A stretch of DNA of 64,000 nt, taken from positions 366,999,159-367,063,158 of the forward strand of contig CM048744.1 of assembly GCA_026315105.1 (NCBI GenBank), in the 5' to 3' direction. A model generated the notes under the pieces. It was not told where the DNA came from and made no database searches. It was given only the letters and a program-made list of their open reading frames with translations. This DNA comes from Locusta migratoria. Taxonomy: Eukaryota; Arthropoda; Insecta; Orthoptera; Acrididae. Numbering within the stretch: position 1 is the stretch's first letter; each line of letters starts with the position of its first letter. A program made the translations under genes and the position numbers. This document shows positions 1 through 10,559 of this stretch, piece by piece.

Positions 1-303
1 TTTTCCTACTAACGCAACAGCATTATCTGTGCCAAATTTTGGTTCAAATTTGGTTTTTTCTTTGATGACTGAATCTAACTCTTTTGTAAACTTATGACAA
101 GAGGCTGAAATTGCAGATACTACAGGTCTTATTGGAATGCCTTCTTTGAAAAGTTTGGTCAATCGATACAGTCTAGGAGCTATTGGATTTATATTTGTTA
201 AATATTTTACATCAGTGTCTACTGACAAGTATTAATCAATTCTTTACTTCCAGAGCGAATTTTATAGTGGGATCATTTGGTAACTGGGGAAATTCTACAG
301 GGT
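1..303 (-). pseudogene. Penelope-like element reverse transcriptase fragment
   Basis: Reading the complement from about position 200 down to 1 gives an uninterrupted frame with APRLYRL, then a stretch ending IPIRPVVSAISA, then KFTKELDSVIKEKTKF and EPKFGTDNAVALVGK. This matches the finger region of Penelope-like (PLE) reverse transcriptases, where RLYGLPKIHK...PLRPIVS is the family hallmark. Upstream, near 195-300, VEFPQLPNDPTIKF continues the same protein, but a stop and a frame change intervene, so this is a decayed copy. The window edge cuts off the catalytic YxDD region. Seen: the reading frame. Known: the PLE motif. Inferred: the element is dead at this locus. Confidence 0.7.
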
Positions 304-425
304 TGAGAAATGCAAACACTTCCATTAAGGTCTGTAGTATCTGCAATTTCAGCCCCTCGTGAGAAGTTAGCAAAAGCGTTAGTTAGATTCAGTCATAAAA
401 TAAAAAACCAAATTTAAACCAAAAT
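304..425 (+). pseudogene. Second Penelope-like RT fragment, opposite orientation
   Basis: On the plus strand a short stretch reads LPLRSVVSAISAPREKLAKAL, then a decayed equivalent of the KIKNQI region with a stop. It is the same RT segment as the antisense fragment next to it, but in the opposite orientation, so the two form a diverged head-to-head pair. It ends where LINE-A copy 1 begins near 430. It is too short to show a catalytic site. Confidence 0.55.
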
Positions 426-2284
426 TTTGCATACATAATGCTCTTGCAAGAAGAAATCGAAGAAATGTATGAGGAGATAGAAGAAATTATTCAGACAGTT
501 CAGTGAAACGAAAACTTGATTGCGATGCGGGACTCGAACTCGGTAGTAGGAAAGGTAAGAGAAGGAATTGTAATAGGTGAACATTGAGAAACATAATGAA
601 AGAGGAGATGGCCTGGTAGAATTTTGTGCAGTGCACAAATTTACACCACAAAAACTTAATTTAATCATCATGAAATATGGTTTTTTTACGTGAGAGAGAC
701 CAGGAGACACTGGAAGAAAGCAGATTGACTTTATATTGCTAAGGTATAGGTTTAGAAACCAGGTTTTAAACTGTAAGACATATCCATGAGCAGACATTGA
801 CTCTGACCCCAATTCATTGGCTATAAACTCTAGATTAAAACTTAAGAAATTGAAAAACGGTAGAAAAATTAGGAGACGGAACCTCATACACTGAACGAAC
901 CAGAGGTTGTTAAGAGTTTCAGACGGAGCATTAGGGAAGAGTTGCCGAAATGCTGGAAAGTAATACAAGAAGAATGGGTAGCTCTCAGAGAATGCGAAGA
1001 CTACAGAGCATCATATAGGCAGAAGGACAAGACCTAATAGAAATCCCTGGATAACACAATAGATACTGAAGTTCTCTGATGAAAGGGAAAAATATAAAAA
1101 TAAAGTAAGTAAAGCAGGCACAACGGAGTACAGACGTCTGAAAAATGAGGTTGTCAGGAAGTGCAGACTCTGTAAGCAGGAATGGCTAAAGGACAAATGC
1201 AGAACCGTAGAAGAATGTATAACTAGGGGAAAGATAGATACCACCTACAAAAAACTAAAAGAGACATTTGGAGACAAGAAAAGCAGCGGTACGAATATCA
1301 AGATCTCAATGGGAAAACCAGTCCTCAGCAAAGAAGGGAAACCTGAAAGTTGAAAAGAATATATAGAGGGCCTAAACAAAGGAAATAAAATTCAAGGAGT
1401 ATTCTAGAAATGAAAGACGAAGGAGAGGTAGATGAGGTGGAGGATGCGATACTGCAAGAAGAACTTGACAGAGCACTGAAAGATTTGTATCGAAACAAGG
1501 CCTCTGAAATAGATTACAATCCATCTGAACTGCTGATATCATTAGGAGATCCAGTAATGAAGAAATTATTCCACCTTGTGCAGGAAATGTATGAGACAGG
1601 GAAAATACCCCCCACCCCCGCCCCGACTTTAAAAAAATAGTAATCCTAATTCCAAAGAAAGCAAGAGCAGACACATGTGAAAATTACAGAACTATCGCTC
1701 AAATAAGTCGTGGTTGCAAAATAGTAATACGAAATATTTACAGAGGAATGGAAAAAGCTCGTGGAATCCAACCTCGGGGAAGATCAGTTTGGATTTAGGA
1801 GAAATGTAGGAACTGTAGAGGCAATACTGTCATTACGACTTATAATATAGGTTAAGAAAAGGCAAACCTACGTTTTTAGCATTTCTAGATCTGAAAAAAG
1901 GTTTTGGTAACGTTGACTGGAACAAATACTTTTGCGGATTCTGAAGGCAGCACGGGTAAAATATAGGGAGCGAAGAGCTACATTCAACTTGGACAAAAAA
2001 ATAGACAGCAGGTATTAGAGTCGACGGGCATGATAGGGACGCAGTGGTTGGGAAGGGAGTAAGACAGGGTTGTAGCCTTTCCCCGATGTTGTTCAATCTG
2101 TACATTGAACAAGCAGGGAAGGAATGCAAGGAGAAATTCGGAGAAGGAATTAAAGTTCAGGGACAAGCAATAAAAACTTTGCGGTTTGCCGATGACATAG
2201 TAATTCTGTCAGGGACAGCAAAGGACCTGGAAAAGAAATTGAATGGAATGGACAGTGTATTAAACGGAGAGTATAAGATGATCA

Positions 2285-2479
2285 GCCGGCCGAGATGACT
2301 GAGGCGCTCCAGTCACGGTCAGCACGGCCACTACGGTCGGGGGTTCGAATCCCCCCTCGGGCATGGATATTTGTGCCGTCCTAGTTCGTAAGTAGTTCAT
2401 AAGTAGTTTGTAAGTTTAGGGACTGATGACCCCGTAGTTAAGTCCCATAAGCTTAACAAACATTTGAACATTTTTTTTT
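2285..2479 (+). mobile_element. SINE1 inserted in LINE-A copy 1
   Basis: A tRNA-derived SINE. The head carries a Pol III B box GGTTCGAATCC inside GGGGGTTCGAATCCCCCCTC. The body has gcatggatatttgtgccgtc, repeated TAAGTAGT units and gactgatgaccccgtagtta, and the tail is CATTTGAACATTTTTTTT. The 10-bp target duplication AAGATGATCA lies at 2275-2284 and 2480-2489, splitting the RT frame just after the YKM residues. Removing it restores the LINE sequence exactly, so it is a younger insertion. Confidence 0.92.
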
Positions 2480-2648
2480 AAGATGATCATTAACAAGAGT
2501 AAAACAAAGACAATTCAGTGTAGTATCAGAAAATCAGGCGATGCTGAAGGAATTAGATTAGGTTATGAGACAATAAGAGTAGTAAGCGCGTAATTTGGGT
2601 AGAAAGTAACTTCTGATGGCCGAATGGCTGTGGGCAGAATAGCGTTTC

Positions 2649-2810
2649 ACTGTAAAGCTTATGGGACTTAACTGCGGGGTCATCAGTCCCTAAAGTTACA
2701 AACTACTTATGAACTAACATATACTAAAGACAACACAAACATCCATGCCCGACGGAGGCCGCGTGATCCGCAACGTGGCGCTCCAGACCACTCGGCTACT
2801 CTTGCGCGGC
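2649..2810 (-). mobile_element. SINE1 variant (subfamily b) in LINE-A copy 1
   Basis: An antisense SINE with the shared body (cttatgggacttaactgcgg, then gtcatcagtccctaa) but a different tRNA-like head from the main SINE1 group. It interrupts the LINE segment encoding GRxAFLKKR. Imperfect 11-bp duplications AATAGCGTTTC (2638-2648) and AATAGTGTTTC (2811-2821) flank it, with one mismatch. It is an independent insertion from the copy 170 bp upstream. Confidence 0.8.
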
Positions 2811-3328
2811 AATAGTGTTTCTGAAAAACGAAATTTGTCGACATCCAATATTAATTATAATTATTAGGAAGTTCATTCTGAAAGTAATTGTCGGAGTGTA
2901 GCACTGTATCGGAGTGAAATATGGACGATAAAGAATTTTGAGAAAAAGATGATAGAAGTTTTCGAAATGTGGTGCTACAGACGAATGATGAAATGTAGAA
3001 TTGGCGAGAGGAGTTTCTGGCGTATCCTATGAGACGGGATAGGTTGGTGGGACACAGACGCTTCAATGAACCGTCAACTTAGCATTAGAAGGAAGTGTGT
3101 GGGGCAAAAATCGTAGAGGGAGACCGAGGGACGAATACAGTAAGCAGATTCAAAAGGATGTAGGTTGCCTTTCTTATTCTCAGATGAAGAGACTTACAAG
3201 GGACAAGGTAGCATGGTGAGCTGCATCAAAACACTCTGCGGACTGAAGACCATAAAAATAACAATCGATTCCGAATTGTAAAAAGTATATTAAAATCAAT
3301 TTATGGTGTTCACACTCATCCAATATCG

Positions 3329-4002
3329 CAGTGTTTTTTGACCTGTGAGTCGCGACCCTCAGGGAGTCGCAAAGTCTTGTTGAAGGGATCGATGTCAAGG
3401 GAGGAAGTACAGTAGTTGCACCATTGCATGTCTGAATACTAGCGCTTCCGTAGTGCAGAAACACGTGCCTAATAAAAGTGAATTTTTTTACATTAATATT
3501 ACGCGAGTCCTCGTCGATCATCAATTCTCAGTTGAATAGAACAAAGATTGTTTTATAATAAGTACACCATGTTGACACTGAATAAACTAAAGGCCGGTAA
3601 AATGTTTTCAGGGTCCAGGCATAGCTAAATTTACAAGATACAATGAGTAATTTTGAGAAATCATGTTGTTTACAAATGGACAGTGTGACATTGCCCAACA
3701 AGCATAATTCGCTTCTGAGCATTATTTGCAATGCGAAACCTCGTTGCAGAACACATATATATTTTGTCGAAATTCACGTAAAATAGGATTTGTTCCATTC
3801 AGAAAATTGAAGTAAAACGCATCCTATAAGCTACAATATTGTACATTTTCACAGTTCTTACGAAAAAATTGTATCAATAGAAGAAAATTAAATTCTTTGT
3901 CCTTGAAATTACACACAGTTATGTTATGGTTCGTGGAGGGGTGAGGGTCGCCAAATTAAGTTGCATGGGGGAAGTGCTTTCAAAAATGTTGGGGAAACAC
4001 TG
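3329..4002. mobile_element. Non-autonomous hAT-type element (MITE), 674 bp
   Basis: The ends are CAGTGTTTTTTGACCTG on the left and, read from the right, CAGTGTTTCCCCAACAT, fitting the hAT terminal consensus CAGTGTTTCYCAACC. A perfect 8-bp target duplication CAATATCG occupies 3321-3328 and 4003-4010, the length expected for hAT transposase. Sub-terminal GTCGCGACCC and GGGTCGCC blocks are also inverted. No transposase frame remains inside, so it would need a transposase supplied in trans. It lies between LINE-A copies 1 and 2. Confidence 0.88.
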
Positions 4003-4669
4003 CAATATCGTATTTATAAATGTACCTTGCCGTCCGCTTAGAGCGCTGGTGTTGCGAATAACAAAAATCAGTGGCAGCGTGGTGACGGTATATGATAGAC
4101 TGTGACACTACTGCTGACGTTCGATGCATACGCGTATAGCATCCGATGTACCAACAAACGAAACTGCATTGAACTCGGCGGTGTCTCTGTACTCCATAAA
4201 AATTGGGCACCTGTTACATAGCATCACTAATACTTGGCTTAATCATGATGAAAGAAGGCAGTAAACGTGGAAGAGACCAGGAGACACTGGAAGGTACCAG
4301 ATTGAGTTTATAATGGTAAGGAATAGATTTAGAAACCCGGTTTTAAACTGTAAGACATATGCAGGGGCAGTTATAGACTCCGACCATAACGTATTGGTTA
4401 TGAACTGCAAATTAAAACTTAAGAGACGGTAGAAAAGTTAGGAGATGGGGACCTAGACAAACTTAGGGAGCCAGAGGTGGTTGAGACTTTCAGAGGGAGC
4501 ATTAGGCAAGAAATGGCTGAAACGGAGGAAAGTAATACATGAAGAATGGGTAGCTCTGAGAAATAGGGTAGTGAAGGCCGCAGACGATCATATAGGCAGA
4601 AGGTCATGGCCTAATAGAAATCCCTGTATAACACAGGATATACTGGATTTAATTGATGAAAGGCGAAAA

Positions 4670-4867
4670 GCCGGCCGCGGTGGCCGAGGTGACTGAGACG
4701 CTCCAGTCACAGTCAGAACGGCCACTGCGGTCGGGGGTTCGAATCCTCACTCGGGCATGGATATTTGTGCCGTCCTAGTTCGTAAGTAGTTCATAAGTAG
4801 TTTGTAAGTTTAGGGACTGATGACCCCGTAGTTAAATCCCATAAGATTAACAAACATTTGAACATTT
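4670..4867 (+). mobile_element. SINE1 inserted in LINE-A copy 2
   Basis: A complete tRNA-derived SINE (head GCCGGCCGCGGTGGCCGAG, B box GGTTCGAATCC, tail aacaaacatttgaacatttt). Imperfect 13-bp duplications TGAAAGGCGAAAA (4657-4669) and TGAAAGGTGGAAA (4868-4880) bracket it, 11 of 13 matching. It splits the LINE frame in the lysine-rich linker between endonuclease and RT. Confidence 0.9.
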
Positions 4868-6310
4868 TGAAAGGTGGAAATATAAACATGCATCAAGTGA
4901 AGCAGGCAAAAGGGAGTACAAACGTTTGAAAAATTACATTGACAAGAAATGCAGACTGGCTAAGCAGAAATGGCAGAACCGTAGAAGATTGTATAATTAG
5001 GGGAAGATAATAGAAATATTTGGGGACAAGAAAAGCAGTTGTTTGAATATCAAGAACTCAGACGGAAAACCAGTAGTAAGCAAAGAGGGGAAAGCTGAAC
5101 TATGGAAGGAATATATGGAGGTCCTATACAAAGGAAATATACTTGAAAGCATTATTCTAGAAATGGAAGACGAAGTGGAGGACGATGAGATGGGAGATGT
5201 GATTCTGCGAGAATAATTTGACAGAACGCTGAAGGATTTGAATCGAAACAAGGCCCCTGGAGTCGATGATATTCCGTCTGAACTACTGATATCGTTAGGA
5301 GAGCCAATCATGAAAAAATTGTTCAACCTGTTATGCAAGATGTATAAGACAGGCGAAATACCTTCGAACTTCAAGGAGAATATTGCAGTTCCAATTCCGA
5401 AGAAACCAAGTGCAGACAAATGTGAAAATCACAGAACTATCAGTTTAATAAGTCATGGTTGCAAAATACTAACACGAATTATGTAACATGTGGAATTCGA
5501 CCTCGGGGAAGGTAGTTTGGATTTAGAAGTGTAGGAACACGGGAGGCAATACTCACATTACGACTTACCGCCGAAGATAGGCTAAGTAAAGGCAAACCTA
5601 CGTTTTTAGCGTTTGTAGATTTGGAGAAAGTTTTTGACAATGTCGACTGGAATACACTCTTTCAACTTCTGAAGGTATCAGGGGGAAAATATAGGGAGCG
5701 AAGATTACATTCAACCTATTGAAAAACCAGCAGTTATTGGAGTCCAAGGGCAAGAAAGGGACGCAGAGGTTTAGAAGGGAGTAAGACAAGGTTGTAGCCT
5801 TTTCCCAATGTTGTTCAATCTGTACATTGAGCAAGCAGTGAAGGAATGCAAGCAGAAATTTGGAGAGGGAATTAAAGTTCAGGGAGAATAAATAAAAAGT
5901 TTGCGGTTTGCCGATAACTTAGTAATTTTGTCAGAGACTGCAAAGGATCTGGAGGAGCAATTGAATGGAATGGACAGTGTCTTGAAAGGAAGATATAAGA
6001 TGAACGTTAACAAGAGTAAAACAATGGTAATGGAATGGAATGTCAGAAAGTCAGGTGATGCCGAAGGAATTAGATTAGGTAATGAGACAATAAAAGTAGT
6101 ATATGAGTTTTTTTATTTGGGTAGCAAAATAACTTCTGATGGCCGAAGTAGAGAAGATATTAAATTGAGAATGGGTATGGGAAGAAAAGCGTTTCTAAAG
6201 AGGCGAAACTTGTTAACATCGAATATTAATTTAAATGTTGGGAAATCCTGTCTGAAAGCATTTGTCTGGTGTGGAGCATTGTATGGGAGCGAAACGTGGA
6301 CGATAAAGAG

Positions 6311-6520
6311 TCACTCACTGTGATAATTATGTTTTATTATAATGACATAGTGCACCTATGCACTGTAAATTGTTATATAACAACTGATTGACATTACAAG
6401 ATTGTGGCCTTTTAAAATGATTTGATTTGACCAGATGATGCTAACGTAGTTCAACGAAACCGGTCGTCGTAAATAAAAATTGATGATCAGCAATCTTGGC
6501 TTTTTTATATCCTTTCTACA
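6311..6520 (+). mobile_element. About 210-bp insertion in LINE-A copy 2 with a hammerhead-like module
   Basis: LINE-A copies elsewhere read acgataaggag directly into cagaaaaaagatgatagaag. Here about 210 unrelated bases intervene. The insert holds the module gacCAGATGATG...cGAAACCGGTCGTC followed by AATAAA (6429-6475), the same layout seen in the window's fold-back elements. No clear TSD was found, so the ends are approximate. Confidence 0.6.
6429..6468 (+). ncRNA. Hammerhead-ribozyme-like motif (mutated core)
   Basis: Stem I strands GAC and GUC can pair. The core reads CAGAUGA (U4 to A compared with CUGANGA), then a stem II region, GAAA, a two-base-pair stem III AC-CG-GU, and cleavage-site-like UC. 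The altered U4 predicts poor or no activity. One unpaired base lies between the core and stem II compared with textbook hammerheads. Confidence 0.35.
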
Positions 6521-6904
6521 ATCTCAGAAAAAAGTTGATAGAAGCTTTTGAAATGTGGTGGTGCAGACGAATGATAAATTTTAGATGGGTAGAACACGGA
6601 ACTAATGAGGTGGTGCTTAACCGGATTGGGGAGAAAAGGTGTTTCTGGCATATCCTAACAGAAGTGTAGGTTGGTGGGACACATTCTGAGACATGGGATC
6701 GCCAACTTAGCATTAGAAGGAAGTGTGTGGGATACAAATCGCAGAGGAAGACCGAGGGACGAATAGAGTAAGCAGATTCAAAAGCATTAAGGTTGCCGTA
6801 CGTATTCTCAGATGAAGAGATTTGCACAGGACATGTAGCGCGGAGAGGTGCATCAAACCAGTCTGCAGACTGAAGACCACAACAACAATATCAACCACCT
6901 CCTT

Positions 6905-7330
6905 AAGCAGCCTGTCTTAAAAAGTCCACCGCAACTCGTCAGCGAGGCTGAGCAGCCGAAACCCGACTGGTTTTCTCGATAGCGCCTGGCTACCAGCGGT
7001 TGTCAAACTTCTGCGGCGTTGGCGTCGGCAGCTTCCGGCGCTACGTGCTGGCGGCCGGCGGCCGCCGTGAGTCAGGGCGGAGGTATCCGTCCGCCAGGTG
7101 CGGCAAAAAAGGCCGCATCTGCCAGAGGCGGTGCTAGAGCCGCGAGCGCGCACTTCGCGGAATCGGCCCTCATTATCGAAACCCGCGCAGCGCTCCTTTG
7201 TTTCCCCGGTGCGCGGCATTCCCTGCCACTCGCGCGAGGAATCCACCCGCCTGTGACGCGGACACGGTCACGTACTGCCCCTACGCACACCCCGCAAGAA
7301 CCTGCAAGAGCCACATAATTGTCCCAGCGT
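6905..7330. other. CpG-rich island-like segment
   Basis: Abruptly GC- and CpG-rich compared with the AT-rich surroundings, with clusters such as GCGGCCGGCGGCCGCC and cgcgagcgcgcacttcgcgg. Open frames exist on both strands but look like by-products of base composition. It contains no transposon hallmark I recognise. It could be the promoter or first exon of a host gene, or GC-rich repeat DNA; the sequence alone does not decide. Confidence 0.45.
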
Positions 7331-7413
7331 GTCGCACTTGCGCCAGAATTCGAAACAGACACTACAGTGATGCATAAGGTTGAAAACAAACTGTTTCTGA
7401 TCTACTATTTTTT

Positions 7414-7638
7414 TGACATAAAAGTTTTCTGGTTATGGTACCGCGTCATGATGTAAGGCTATTACTTAAATAACCAACGTTTCGACCAACGTTACAGTGG
7501 CCTTCATCTGGGTAACCAGGTTACCCAGATGACTGCTTACCCAGATGAAGGCCACTGTAACGTTGGCCGAAACGTTGGTTACTTAAGTAATAGCCTTACA
7601 TCATGACGCGGTACCATAACCAGAAAACTTTTATGTCA
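7414..7638. repeat. Fold-back (hairpin) element, about 110-bp arms
   Basis: The left arm from tgacataaaagttttctggt and the right arm ending accagaaaacttttatgtca are near-perfect inverted copies, including ggtaccgcgtcatgatgtaa and its complement. Each arm carries a GGCCGAAACGTTGGTTAC box next to AGATGAAGGCC, the GAAAC module shared by other fold-back elements here. Transcribed, it would make a long RNA hairpin. No coding capacity. Confidence 0.85.
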
Positions 7639-7705
7639 TCTGACTCTGGCCGCGGAAGCCTACGTAATTATACTAATTTTTTGTTTATTTACTAACTAGT
7701 TTTCG

Positions 7706-7887
7706 CCGGCCGCGGTGGCCAAGGAGACAGGCGCTCCAGTCACGGTCTGCCCGGCCACTACGGTCGGGGGTTCGAATCCCCCCTCGGGCATGGATATTTG
7801 TGCCGTCCTTAGTATTAGCTAGTTCGTAAGTAGTTTGCAAGTTTAGGGGATGATGACCTCGTAGTTAAGTCCCATAAGCTATACAAT

Positions 7888-7933
<46 letters not shown>
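7706..7933 (+). mobile_element. SINE1 with long poly(A), inserted in the fold-back arm
   Basis: The head is ccggccgcggtggccaagga, the B box GGTTCGAATCC, and the pure A tail runs from 7891 to about 7933. A perfect 12-bp duplication AACTAGTTTTCG lies at 7694-7705 and 7934-7945. The long uninterrupted poly(A) and perfect duplication suggest a recent insertion. It falls within the hammerhead-like module of the left arm, next to the GAAA box. Confidence 0.93.
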
Positions 7934-7937
<4 letters not shown>

Positions 7938-8797
7938 AGTTTTCGGCTTATTAGGCCATCATCAGGTAAACAGTTGACAGGCGTCGACAAAGACGCTATT
8001 GTTTAGGTTACCAAACATGGTAAACAAAAATACAACACACATAATACTTGGTCCTCACATATGACATTTGTTGGAATTACTAACAATTATCTGTTGTGAT
8101 AATTAGAATTATGTTCACGTAATCATTGACCTCTGTAACATTTTTACATTGTAACTTGCGAGTGAACAGGATGAAACACATTAAATATCAAATATTAATG
8201 AAATAAAAACTGGAAATAAACAAACATTTAGACAAAAATCCTCAGCTAGTGCTAAATGACCAAGTACAGTTGAGCACATCCCTACTGTTAAGCTTCACAT
8301 AAAGTAAACAAGACAGCTGCCTACCACAGAACATCTTAATGTCACATGTAGAGTCTTCATTCTTACCATGTTTACTTTTGACTTTAAGATCAAAACAATA
8401 TATATAATAAATTGTCCAGTAATATGACATTTATTTTAAATATGTGAATCTTGCCAGATGCTGTCAAATAAGTAAATTTTAAACCCATTGTAGAAAATGT
8501 ATTTAATGATACCTTAAGTGACGATCTCAACATATGCTATAGTGCCAATAATGTTAACATAGTTTTTAATTAATCAATATTTGATATGTAATGTGTTTCA
8601 CCCTGTTCACTCGCAAATTACAATGTAAAAATGTTAAAGAGGCCACTGATTACGTGAACATAAATCTACATGACAACAGATAATTGTTTGCAACTCCAAC
8701 AAATGTCATATGCAAAGACCAAGTATTATGTGTGTTGTATTTTGTTTACCATCTTCGGTAACCTAAAAAATAGCGTCTTTGTCGACGCCTGTCAACA

Positions 8798-8842
8798 GTT
8801 TACCTGATGATGGCCTAATAATCCGAAAACAAGTTAGTAAAT
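8798..8842 (+). ncRNA. Hammerhead-ribozyme-like motif at a fold-back end
   Basis: Stem I GUUUAC (8798-8803) pairs with GUAAAU (8837-8842). The core CUGAUGA is intact at 8804-8810 and GAAA at 8825-8828. Stem III is three base pairs (AAC with GUU) closed by an AA loop, followed by U-A at the expected cleavage dinucleotide. Stem II is short (GG with CC), with one extra U next to the core; the opposite arm reads GGC with GCC. This matches the connectivity of a type I hammerhead with a minimal stem III, but the extra U is atypical, and no cleavage has been shown. Confidence 0.5.
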
Positions 8843-8860
8843 AAACAAAAAATTAGTAGA

Positions 8861-10559
8861 ACAGAAACAGGTTGTTTGTTTTCAACCTTAAATATGGAAG
8901 CATTCTACCAAGAAGTGACGGAAGAATTCATTTATAAAAAGAAGCACTCATTCACGAACATATTAATAATTTTAATAGATGAGGAAACGGCTTAAAATTG
9001 GATGAAAATAAATGTGTCGACTTTGCGTCAACAGAATGACAATTGAGTACTTGTAATCGAGAATGTTGAAGTCATCCTGAGAGATCCACTCAGTCGAGAA
9101 CAGGTGACGAATGCTGGTTATCTCTACGTGATCTTCCAGTGCGACTGCTTCTTGAGCCTCAGTGGAAGTATCTGGTGGACCGCGGAAGTTTCCCAGAGTT
9201 GGAAGCCAGGAACCAGTTTCAATCCCGGCCTCTCAATGCGGTGGGACAAAGGGAAAAGGTGATGATCTCGTATCATACCAAACTCGTCCTAAATTTGGTT
9301 CAGTCTTATTAAGAAAACCTGTTTATAGCTCTTATAGTCAGTTGCTAAGTAAATATTTATAAGTTTTCTAACGTCACCTAGCAACTTAACACCTCTCGTG
9401 AACCGTGGCAACGAACTTCCCTCCGAAGTCTATGTCTACCACCTAATATAATATATATTTTGTTTTATCTTTTCTTAAACACAAACAGGTCCTTATACCC
9501 GCGGGAGAAAGATAATATGTAACTTCACATTTAAAGTTTAAATTTTTTAGCACCAATTCAGTCATGAAACTGCCGTTCGAACTAAAATCCACAGCCTACT
9601 ATATTATAGTTTCACATTTAAAATACTGTTTCATTTGAATGCCTCTTGAAATTCAATAGCCTATTATAAACTTTTCAAACTGATGGTGTTTTCTTCCTAG
9701 ATGTATAAAATCATACAAGTCTTGAACAGCTCCATATTTCACATTAATAATAAAGCATTCTACGTAGTTGATGTAATATTTAAAACTCTTCTTCAATCAA
9801 ACATCACATGTTTATTTGCCCACTTGCAATACAAGCATATACCATTTGCTTCTGATCCAATTTCACATTCACAAGGACATAATCTGAACTGACGAACTTC
9901 CATAGCAATAATAATGTTAAATAATCTTCTTAGAGGACGATCGATGTCCCGCAATACAGAAGGCGCAGAGACGTCCGCTCCCCGTGACAGTCGGCTACCT
10001 TCATATAACGCAAGGCCAGCTCTGTGACGCCGGTCGGTGCTGCAGCGACGCTGCTCCTGTTTATTGCAGTACCTCGATCGACCATGAAACAAACACAAAA
10101 TTTTTTCTTAAGTATAATATCATAAATATTACTCAACATTCAATAAATCGTTTTCATTAATACGCAATGTTTAATTTTCATCTCCTGCCAAACGAAGCTG
10201 ATATGTTAGAGTAGGGGCTCACAAATCTGTCCCACTACATCAGCCGAGTTTTAACTGAAGGAAACCTACTGTTCATGAGTGAGGTGCACGTGGAACATGG
10301 CAGCAGGCAATACGCAGGATTGGTGATAGCTGATCGTTGCAGTGTGTAGGCATGTGAGATGACCGAAGCAGAATACTAATAATATCCATGTTGTATTAGC
10401 TGTAATACGAAATCTGTTCAAAAACTTCCAGAACTTTGTCCATAAAAAATTTTCATGCGTACCTCTGCTTATTGTGCATGGGCTCCTCTAAAAATAGCCT
10501 CTTCCACTATTTATACACAGTTCACAATGCTGTTTACATTCCCTGAATCATAGAAGGAA
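8861..10559. other. Unassigned AT-rich DNA
   Basis: No repeat boundary, coding frame or RNA gene was recognised. Short frames at 9162-9362, 9701-9892 and 9793-10139 have no recognisable domain and no supporting context. A small GC-rich patch near 9940-10090 does not extend to an island. Confidence 0.5.

Larger units (their letters stand above)
430..3262 (+). mobile_element. LINE-A copy 1 (APE endonuclease plus RT non-LTR retrotransposon), degenerate
   Basis: The copy begins inside the apurinic-type endonuclease domain: EEIEEMYEEIEEIIQTV near 440-500, then remnants of the NENLI..GD segment and the TWKK..QIDYI segment near 690-750. It then runs through the linker (EPEVVKSFRRSI) and the RT domain. 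The frame 2044-2298 reads VRQGCSLSPMLFNLYIEQ and then RFADDIVIL, the catalytic RT palm. The 3' end (3000-3245) keeps the GHILR..NLALEGSVWG..RRGRPRDEYSKQIQ tail and ends with ggactgaagacc followed by an A-rich tail. Many stops and frameshifts make it a pseudogene. Two SINEs are nested at 2285-2479 and 2649-2810. The clade (RTE-like or other APE LINE) is uncertain. Confidence 0.85.
4229..6893 (+). mobile_element. LINE-A copy 2, degenerate
   Basis: A second copy of the same LINE, starting in the C-terminal endonuclease region (TWFNHDERRQ near 4232, then TWKRPGDTG). The linker frame 4481-4696 and the RT N-terminal frame 5238-5486 (NKAPGVDDIPSELLISLGEP) are recognisable. The frame 5901-6323 reads MRFADNLVILSETAKDL through YLGSKITSDGRS to ALYGSETWTI; FADN replaces the catalytic FADD. 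The 3' tail near 6600-6893 keeps RWVEHGTNEEV and ends in gactgaagaccacaacaaca. Insertions sit at 4670-4867 (SINE1) and about 6311-6520. Confidence 0.85.
7672..8860. repeat. Large fold-back element with a nested SINE
   Basis: Outer arms (7672 to about 8215 and about 8560-8860) are inverted copies: ttgtttatttactaactag and cttattaggccatcatcagg on the left mirror cctgatgatggcctaata and gttagtaaataaacaaaaaa on the right. Inner arm blocks such as gtgaacaggatgaaacacat are also mirrored, with an unpaired AT-rich centre of about 350 bp. SINE1 at 7706-7933 interrupts the left arm. Each arm end carries a hammerhead-like module. Confidence 0.85.

Noticed and set aside
414..968. 184-aa antisense frame
   Set aside because: It is the reverse of the LINE-A endonuclease region, which is clearly coding-like on the plus strand. 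The antisense product has no recognisable features.
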